Positions 57,556 through 64,000 of a DNA stretch of 64,000 nucleotides are shown here, piece after piece. The stretch spans positions 5,590,501 to 5,654,500 of the forward strand of contig NZ_CP046907.1 of NCBI RefSeq assembly GCF_014083985.1, in the 5' to 3' direction. The notes under the pieces are model-generated. The model did not search any database. It was not told where the DNA came from and was given only the letters and a program-made list of their open reading frames with translations. Position 1 is the first letter of the stretch. Every line of letters begins with the position of its first letter. The translations under genes and the position numbers were made by a program. Source of the stretch: Streptomyces sp. SCUT-3 (GTDB lineage: Bacteria; Actinomycetota; Actinomycetes; Streptomycetales; Streptomycetaceae).

Positions 57556-59348
57556 GTGCCCGCCGACATCGAGGACTACGCCCTGCTGGGCGATCTGCAC
57601 ACCGCCGCACTGGTGGGCAGGGACGGCTCCGTCGACTGGCTGTGCCTGCCGCGGTTCGACTCCCCGGCCTGCTTCGCGGCCCTCCTGCACGACGAGACCG
57701 CCGGGCGGTGGCTGCTGGCACCGGCCGACGGGGGGCCGTCCACCGCCCGCCGGTACCGCGGCGACTCCCTCGTCCTGGAGAGCGAGTGGCGCACGGCCGA
57801 CGGCGTCGTCCGGGTGGTCGACTTCATGCCGCCGCGCACCGGGGCGCCCCACCTCGTCCGCCTCGTCGAAGGGGTGTCCGGCCGCGTGACGATGCGGACG
57901 GACCTGCGGCTGCGCTTCGACTACGGGCACATCGTCCCCTGGGTCAGCCGCACCGGGAGGAGCTCACCGCCGTCGCCGGGCCCGACGCCGTCTGGCTGCG
58001 CACCCCCGTCCGGCTCCGGGTCCACGGGCGGGGCGCGGCCGTCCACGGCGAGTTCGCCGTCGAGGCCGGGCAGTGCGTCGCCTTCGTCCTGACCCGCACG
58101 GCCTCGCACCTGCCCCGCCCCTCGCCCGTCGACCCCAAAGCGGCGCTCGCCGACACCGTGCGCTTCTGGACGGACTGGATCCGGGACTGCCGCTACCGGG
58201 GCCGCTGGCCGCAGGCGGTGCACCGCGCGCTGATCACCCTCAAGGCGCTGACGTACGCGCCCACCGGGGGCGTCGTCGCGGCCGCCACCACGTCCCTGCC
58301 CGAGCAGCCGGGCGGGCCGCGGAACTGGGACTACCGCTACTGCTGGCTGCGCGACTCCGCCTTCACCCTGCAGGCGCTGCTGGGCACCGGGCACGTCGGG
58401 GAGGCCCGCGCCTGGCGCGAGTGGCTGCTCCGCGCGGTGGCCGGCGACCCGGCGAACCTCCAGATCATGTACGCCCTCGACGGCACCCGCCGGATCCCCG
58501 AGACGACCCTGGGCTGGCTGCCCGGCTACCGGGGCGCCGCGCCGGTGCGCGTCGGCAACGCGGCGGCCGACCAGTTCCAGCTCGACGTGTGGGGCGAGGT
58601 CCTGGACTGCCTGCACCTGGCCCGGGAGACCGGGATGACACCCACCGAGACCGCCTGGGACCTGCAGTGCGCCCTGCTCGAATACCTGGAGGGGCACTGG
58701 GACGAGCCGGACAACAGCCTGTGGGAGGTCCGCGGCCCGCGCCGCCAGTTCGTCCACTCCAAGGCCATGGCCTGGGCCGGCCTGGACCGTGCCGTGCACG
58801 CCGTGCGCGCCCACGGACTGCCCGGTCCCGCGGCGCGGTGGGCCGCCCTGCGCGACAGGATCCACGACGAGGTCTGCTCCCAGGGCTTCGACACCCGGCG
58901 CAACACCTTCACCCAGTTCTACGGATCCCGGGGGCTGGACGCCGCGCTGCTCCTGCTGCCCCGCGTCGGCTTCCTGCCCTGGAGCGACCCCCGCATCAGG
59001 GGCACCGTCGACGCGGTGCGGCGGGAACTGTGCGAGGACGGCTTCCTCCTGCGGTACCGGCCGCAGGCCGACGGCAACGTCGACGGGCTCCCCGGCGAGG
59101 AGGGGGCGTTCCTCGCCTGCACGTTCTGGCTCGCGGACGCCCTGCACTGCACCGGGCGCACCGAGGAGGCCGAGGAGCTGTTCGAGCACCTCCTGGAACT
59201 CCGCAGCGACCTCGGGCTGCTCAGCGAGGAGTACGACACCCGGGCCCGGCGGCAGGCGGGCAACACGCCCCAGGCGTTCAGCATGGTGGGCCTGGTCAAC
59301 ACCGCCCGGCTCCTGAGCGGCGCGCCGACCGGCACCGGCGCCTCCTGA
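57556..59348 (+). pseudogene. GH15 trehalase/glucoamylase-like protein, frameshifted
   Basis: The first 130 codons encode the GH15 N-terminal domain (ADIEDYALLGDLHTAALVGR, DGSVDWLCLPRFDSPACFAA). At about 57955-57957 the frame breaks after HIVPWVSRTG and continues in another frame as EELTAVAGPDAVWLRTPVRL to the end. Adding one G to the GGG run restores a full 598-aa protein. The catalytic domain keeps NWDYRYCWLRDSAFTLQALL, the likely acid in WEVRGPRRQFVHSKAMAWAG and the base in LLSEEYD. Family members release glucose from trehalose or alpha-glucans. The defect may be real or a sequencing error. Confidence 0.85.
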
Positions 59349-59416
59349 CCCGGCCGGCGCTCCCCGGCCCGGTCGGCGTCCCCTGACCCGGCCGTCGCCG
59401 TCGCCCCCTGACCCGG
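59347..59416 (+). repeat. Degenerate direct repeats after the GH15 gene
   Basis: The motif CTGACCCGGCC recurs three times across about 70 bp, from the GH15 stop codon into the spacer. It looks like tandem duplication of the gene's last bases. Confidence 0.5.
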
Positions 59417-59582
59417 CCTGCACCGGGAGCGGGCACCGGACGCACCGGACATGACCCCGCCGCCCCGCGGGCAGCCGCAGCGGGGGGAGGGGCCGCTTCC
59501 GCGGCTCCCGGAGACGACTGCGGCCCGCTGCGCCCGGCGCGGGCGCGGCGGGCCCCGGGCGTGACGAGGAGGGCGTGTACAC

Positions 59583-60800
59583 ATGACGGGTCCGGTGGAC
59601 GCGGGCCGCGCGGTCCGGCGGCGGGCGGGGCAGGTGTGCCGCCACCTGGGGCGGGCGGTGCGCAGGCCCGGGGACGAGCGCGACGACGTGCTGCTGCAGG
59701 CCAAGGCGGTCCTGGCGGTCGTGGCCGCGTGGTCGCTGGCGTCCTGGCTGCTGCCGCCCGGCGTGACCACGTTCGCGCCGTTCACCGCGCTGCTGGCCCT
59801 GCAGGGGACGGTCTACCGCTCGCTGTGGCAGTCGCTGCGCTACATGGGGGCGGTGGTGGTGGGCGTGGTCCTGGCGGCCGGGTTCGGCACCACCGCCGGG
59901 GTCCACGCGTGGAGCCTGGCCGTCCTGATGGTCTTCGCCCTGGCGGCGGCCAGACTCCAGCCGCTCGGCGCCCAGCGCACCCAGGTGCCGGTGACCGCGG
60001 TGTTCGCCTTCGCGGCCGGCGGCGGGCAACTGGACTACAGCCTCCACCTGGTGGCGGCCGTGGTGATCGGTGTCGGCTGCGGCCTGGCCGTCACCGTGTT
60101 CTGGGCGCCGCCGACGCGCTACCGCAGCGCCGCGGAAGCGGTCGACCGGCTGTCCTCCGAGGTGTGCGGACTGCTGTCCGACATCTCCCGCACCCTTCGC
60201 GAGACCACCCCCGGCGAGCGGGAGGCCCGGGAGTGGGCGGACCGCGCCGCGCGCATCGGAACCACCGCGCGGCGCGCCCGCGAGACGGTGGAGAGCGGCG
60301 AGGAGAGCGCCAGGCTCAACCCCCGCCGCGTCCTCAACGGCGGGCGGCGCTCCCTGGAGGACCACCACGCGGTGATCAACACCCTCGAACGCGTCGGCGC
60401 CCAGGCCCAGTCCGTCGCCCGCGGCCTGTCCTACGCGGCGGGCAGCGACCACTACGACGCGCTGGCCCGCGACTTCCTCACCGGCTACGCCGACCTGCTG
60501 GCGGACACCGCCGCCGCAGCGAGGCGCTTCGGCCGGCAGGACCGCGACGGCTCGGTCCCGGACGACTCGGAGCCAGGCAGCGCGGCCCCGGGCGGCGCGG
60601 CCCCGGGCGGCGCGGAGCGGGACGGGCTGCGGGAGAGCGTCGAGGGGGGCCGGCGCCGCTACCGCGACCTGGCCGCCCGCAACCGGCGCGAGAACCTCGA
60701 CGCCCCCGGCGAGTGGCCGCTGTACGGCGCCCTGCTCACCGACGCCCACCGCATCCTCGACGAACTGGACCGCCCCGACCTCGTCCCGGCACGTTCCTGA
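59583..60800 (+). CDS. FUSC-family membrane protein
   Basis: The 405-aa protein has five to six transmembrane helices over residues 45-170 (LLQAKAVLAVVAAWSLASWL, YMGAVVVGVVLAAGFGTTAG, AVVIGVGCGLAVTVFWAP). A cytoplasmic helical domain rich in Arg/Glu follows, with an Ala/Pro/Gly-rich linker near residue 330. This is the fusaric acid resistance/aromatic acid exporter layout in its half-size form. A weak GAGGAG lies upstream of the ATG. It is probably a separate unit from GH15. Confidence 0.8.
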   Translation: MTGPVDAGRAVRRRAGQVCRHLGRAVRRPGDERDDVLLQAKAVLAVVAAWSLASWLLPPGVTTFAPFTALLALQGTVYRSLWQSLRYMGAVVVGVVLAAGFGTTAGVHAWSLAVLMVFALAAARLQPLGAQRTQVPVTAVFAFAAGGGQLDYSLHLVAAVVIGVGCGLAVTVFWAPPTRYRSAAEAVDRLSSEVCGLLSDISRTLRETTPGEREAREWADRAARIGTTARRARETVESGEESARLNPRRVLNGGRRSLEDHHAVINTLERVGAQAQSVARGLSYAAGSDHYDALARDFLTGYADLLADTAAAARRFGRQDRDGSVPDDSEPGSAAPGGAAPGGAERDGLRESVEGGRRRYRDLAARNRRENLDAPGEWPLYGALLTDAHRILDELDRPDLVPARS

Positions 60801-60822
60801 CGGCACGGGGGCGGGCCCTGCC

Positions 60823-60858
60823 CGTGCGCCGGTTCAGGAGCGTGCGCCGGTTCAGGAG
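60823..60858 (-). repeat. 18-bp tandem duplication at the ferritin-like gene 3' end
   Basis: Two exact copies of an 18-bp unit (60823-60840 and 60841-60858) cover and follow the ancestral stop codon of the ferritin-like gene. Confidence 0.65.
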
Positions 60859-61307
60859 GCGATGAGGGCCTGGGGGGCCGCCTGCTTGATCCGGGTGCTC
60901 AGCCACAGCAGCTGCCTGCGGGTGTCGGCCCGGCAGGAGCCGGCCACGTCGATCAGCTCGCGGTCCCGCGCCCCCTGCGCGGCCTGGGCCAGGACGGTTC
61001 AGGTGATGTCGACGAAGGACGCCAGCACGTAGAGGTCCTGCAGGTCGCGCAGCAGCCCGACGCCGCCCGAGCGGGTGCCGGCCAGCCCTTCGGCGTGCAG
61101 CCGTTCGGGCTCGTCCTCCCGCTGCTCGCCGTACCTGTCGGCGACGGGCGCCAGCTTCCCGACGTGCCCGTCACTGGCTTCCGCCAGCACGGTGCAGACG
61201 GCGTGGACGTCGGGTTCGGCCCTGTGCTCCCGGGCGACCTGGCGGAAGGAGTCCGCCAGCGTCCGGGACGCCGCGTGCTGCAGGCCCACATAGGTTGCGA
61301 GGTGCAT
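60852..61307 (-). pseudogene. Ferritin-like partner protein with an in-frame TGA
   Basis: The restored 151-codon frame reads HLATYVGLQHAASRTLADSF, PVADRYGEQREDEPERLHAE, GLLRDLQDLYVLASFVDIT, then TGA at 60999-61001 where Trp (TGG) is expected. It continues in frame as TVLAQAAQGARDRELIDVAG to IKQAAPQALIAS. The continuation keeps amphipathic helices and coding bias, so the stop is recent, an error, or read through. The helical bundle resembles ferritin-like proteins that I recall next to this oxidoreductase in streptomycetes. It begins 2 bp after the oxidoreductase stop, with GGAGGG before the ATG. Confidence 0.75.
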
Positions 61308-61309
61308 GG

Positions 61310-63854
61310 TCAGCCCTCCGTGCCGGTGGTGGACGAGGACGGGGCCCGTCCCCCGCCGGGCGGCGGCTGCGGCGGGGGCGGTGCGGCGGCACCCACCCGC
61401 CCGGACGCCGCGGCGTCCGGGCCGCCGACGGTCTCCGGGACGCCGGCCGGGTCGGCGGGTGCGGACGCGGTGGTGGTGGGGGCGGGGGAGGGGCCGGAGG
61501 CGTCGGACACCTTCGTCACCCGGGCGGCGCCCACCTTGAACAGCGGCTGCTTCGACACCGGGTCCCACTCGGTGAGCGTCATCTCGTTGGCCGCGCTCGG
61601 CGGCTGCCCGTCCGGGGAGGCGCCGTCGGTCCCGGGCCGGTCCCAGTAGCCGTAGTGGAACGGCACGAACACCACCCCGTCGCGGCCCCGGCCGATCCGG
61701 GCGGGGGCCTCCACCGCGCCGCGGGGCGACTCCACCCGCACGACGTCGCCCTCCCGCACCCCGAGCCGGGCCCCGTCGCCGACGGACAGCTCCACCCACG
61801 CCCACGCCCGCGGCGCGGCGCAGTTGACGGGACCGGCCGGTCTTGGTGCGGGTGTGGAAGTGGTAGGCGGTGCGCCCGGTGGTGAGGACGAACGGGTACT
61901 CCTCCCGCGGGGGCTCCGGGGGCGGCAGGTAGGGGACGGCCTTGAGGAACGCCCGCCCGTCGGGGCGCCGGGCCCGGTAGGCCTCCTCGCCGATCGACCC
62001 CCCGGTGAGCAGGTCGTGGCCGTAGGTCTCGCAGGTGTCGGGGCGGGTGGGGAACTCCGCGTCCGCGTAGAGGCGTTCGGTGCCGCTCGGGGCGTCCGCG
62101 CCGGCCGGCCACTGGATGCCGCTGCCGCCGCGCAGCTTCTCGTACGACAGCCCGGTGTAGTCGACCGGCCGTCCGCGGGTGCACTCCTTCCACGCCTCGA
62201 ACGCCCCTTGCGGGTCGGACCACTTGACCAGCGGGGCGCCGTCCTTGTCCCGGAAGTCCATCCGCCGGGCGTAGCCCAGCCAGATGTCCAGGTCGCTGCG
62301 CGCCTCCCCGGGCGGGTCGACCGCCTTGTCCGACAGGTTCACGGTGCGGTCGACGTTGGTGAAGGTGCCCTGCTTCTCCCCCCACACGGCGGCGGGCAGG
62401 ACGACGTCCGCGCAGCGGGCCGTCTCGGTGAGGAAGCCGTCCTGCACGACGGTGAAGAGGGAGTCCTTGCCGAGGATCTCCCGGATGCGGTGCAGCTCCG
62501 GCAGGGAGACGGCCGGGTTGGTGCCGGAGATCCACAGGAACCTGATCGAGCCCTGCTCGCAGTACCGCCAGATCTGCATCGCGTGCGTCGGCGGCGCCCA
62601 GTGCGGGACGACCACCGGGTCCACGTTCCACAGGTCGGCCAGTTGCCGCACGTGCTCGGGGTTCTCCCAGTTGCGGAAGCCCGGCAGGTCGCCGTCGGCG
62701 CCGCACTCGCGGGTGTTCTGCGCCGTGGGCTGCCCGTTCACCTGCAGGACCCCGCAGCCGGGGCGCCCGATCAGGCCGCGCAGCAGGTGCAGGTTGTTCA
62801 CCGAGCAGGAGGCGGCGGTGGCCTGGTGGGACTGGTAGAAGCCCTGCAGGACGGTGGACAGCACCCGCTCGGAGGTGCCGAAGACCTCCGCCGCGCGGCG
62901 GACGTCCTCGGCCGGGACCCGGCAGATCCGGGCCACGTGCTCGGGCGAGTAGGGCTCGACGGTGGCCTCGAGCTCCTCGATGCCCAGGGTGTGCCGCGCC
63001 ACGTACTCCTCGTCCGTCCAGCCGTTGCGGAGGACCTCGCGGACCAGGCCGTTCATCAGGGCCTGGTTGGTGCCCGGCAGCGGCGCCAGGCGCACGCCGC
63101 CGGTCTCCCGGGCCGCCCCGGCGACCTTGGTGGTGCGGGGGTCGACCGCGACGATCCTCGGCGGGTTCGGGCCGTGGATCCGGTCCAGGATCCGCGCCCA
63201 CAGCACGGTCTGGGTCTCGGCCATGTTGTGCCCGAACAGGAAGACGGCGTCGGTGGCCTCGATGTCGCCGTAGCTGCCCGGCTGCCCGTCGGAGCCGAAA
63301 CTCTCCTTCAGCGCGGCCGCGGCGGTCGCGGTGCACAGCCGGGTGTTCCCGTCCATGTGGGGGGTGCCCAGTCCGGCCTTCCCGATCACCGCGAGGGTGT
63401 AGTACTCCTCCAGGAACAGCTGGCCGGACGTGTAGAAGCCGTGGCTGAGCGCGCCGGCGTCGGTGGCCAGCAACTGCCGGGACCGCTCTGCGATCCGGCC
63501 CATCGCGGTGTCCCAGTCGCTCTCCACCAGGTTCCCGGAGGCGTCGCGGACCAGCGGGCGGGTGAGCCGGTCGGTGCGGTTCCACTGCCAGGAGCCGTAC
63601 AGCCCCTTCGGTCCCAGCCGGCCGTGGTTGACCGCGTCGGCCGCCCTGCCGCGGACCCCGACCATGCGGCCGTCCTTGACCGCGATGTCGCAGCCGCAGC
63701 CGTTGCTGCACAGCACGCACGCCGACTGCACCCACCGGTCCACGTCCTCCTCGGCCACCGAGGGGTCCAGGTGGCTGTCGACCCGCACCGGCCACGGGGT
63801 GTCCCTGGCGTGCGGGGTCCGGGTGCCCCGGATGTCCGCGCTCCGGTCGCCCAC
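61310..63854 (-). pseudogene. Molybdopterin oxidoreductase (NarB/FdhA-like), frameshifted
   Basis: The N-terminal 680 codons encode a bis-MGD enzyme. There is a 4Fe-4S motif CVLCSNGCGCDIAV (about residue 45), the likely Mo ligand Cys in GNTRLCTATAAAAL, SVNNLHLLRGLIGRPGCGVL, and WGEKQGTFTNVDRTVNLSDK. Near 61820-61835 the frame is lost after TKTGRSRQL. The cofactor-binding C-terminus (VELSVGDGARLGVREGDVVR) continues in another frame to 61310, consistent with one extra or two missing bases. The NTRLC context resembles assimilatory nitrate reductases, but the substrate is uncertain. The GTG at 63852-63854 follows GGAAGGGACGAACC. The C-terminal 60 residues are Pro/Ala-rich. Confidence 0.82.
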
Positions 63855-63855
63855 G

Positions 63856-63935
63856 GTTCGTCCCTTCCGGCTCCGCGCCTGTCCCGTCCGGCTCCGCGCC
63901 CGCCCGTTCCGGCTACGCGCCCGTCCGGCGCCGCG
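63856..63935 (-). repeat. Degenerate tandem repeat upstream of the oxidoreductase
   Basis: About four imperfect copies of a roughly 20-bp unit (CCGTTCCGGCTCCGCGCC-like) run from about 63856 to 63935, directly upstream of the oxidoreductase start. The promoter would lie in or beyond it. Confidence 0.55.
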
Positions 63936-64000
63936 CGCTGGGGGCGCATACCCGGGGGACGCCGCCCCAACCGGTGGTGCGGGGCGCCCCGCGCGGGGGC

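Noticed and set aside
1-64000. CRISPR array, tRNA, rRNA, insertion sequence or integrase
   Set aside because: No regularly spaced repeat-spacer arrays, cloverleaf sequences, transposase motifs or complete recombinases were seen. The 8-bp array at 11331 has no spacers.

Overview
The window is very GC-rich DNA with strong G/C third-position bias, GTG and TTG starts, frequent 4-bp GTGA/ATGA gene overlaps, several apparently leaderless genes and an exact SigR-type promoter in front of rbpA. This points to a filamentous actinomycete, plausibly Nocardiopsaceae or a Streptomyces relative; I cannot name the genus from sequence alone. No rRNA, tRNA, CRISPR array, insertion sequence or complete prophage was recognised.

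Layout. 0-4.1 kb: a secreted alpha/beta hydrolase, then a cassette of two roadblock/LC7-like proteins around a DUF4388 (PATAN-like) protein, closed by a perfect 27-bp-stem terminator. 4.1-8.3 kb: PadR/acyl-CoA dehydrogenase operon with a palindromic operator, an isochorismatase-family hydrolase, and a decayed metallophosphoesterase. 8.5-15.3 kb: Lrp regulator, amidohydrolase, then the lipoprotein and mannosylation block lnt-ppm1-fxsA facing rbpA; an 8-bp tandem repeat of almost 12 copies lies just before lnt. 15.5-23.3 kb: MFS transporter, nucleotidyltransferase, GDPD, YczE-type membrane protein divergent from a MocR regulator, EF-hand protein, and an unusual P-loop membrane protein next to a 64-aa membrane protein. 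23.5-37.2 kb: ankyrin protein, TPM-domain protein, P450-ferredoxin pair, lipocalin, M48-type peptidase, Rieske protein, Mut7-C RNase-fold protein, a frameshifted YbdK-type ligase and exonuclease III.

37.3-40 kb is an accessory module of different base composition (XRE regulator, mini serine-recombinase-like protein, zinc-ribbon microprotein, unknown protein, methyltransferase). 40.1-50.1 kb holds GNAT acetyltransferases and a signalling cluster: MarR, SpoIIE-type phosphatase, STAS protein, RsbW-like kinase, DUF574-type methyltransferase coupled to a PAS-GGDEF-EAL protein, and an HTH-MurA fusion with a 34-bp perfect operator. 50.2-53.4 kb holds a BlaI/M56 pair and stress or sporulation proteins (GlsB, Spo0M). 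53.8-56.4 kb is a tightly overlapping operon: 30-aa membrane microprotein, lipoprotein, Nramp-like transporter and two PRC-barrel-like proteins. It is followed by glucose dehydrogenase, GH15 glycosidase and a FUSC protein.

Four genes carry reading-frame damage: the YbdK-type ligase, the GH15 glycosidase, the molybdopterin oxidoreductase and its ferritin-like neighbour. Two of the frameshifts fit loss of one G from a G-run, so sequencing error must be excluded before calling them pseudogenes. The candidates most worth following up are the GTPase-less roadblock/PATAN cassette, the self-contained HTH-MurA operator, the BlaI-like palindrome upstream of the Spo0M group, the microprotein/Nramp/PRC operon and the 37-40 kb module.
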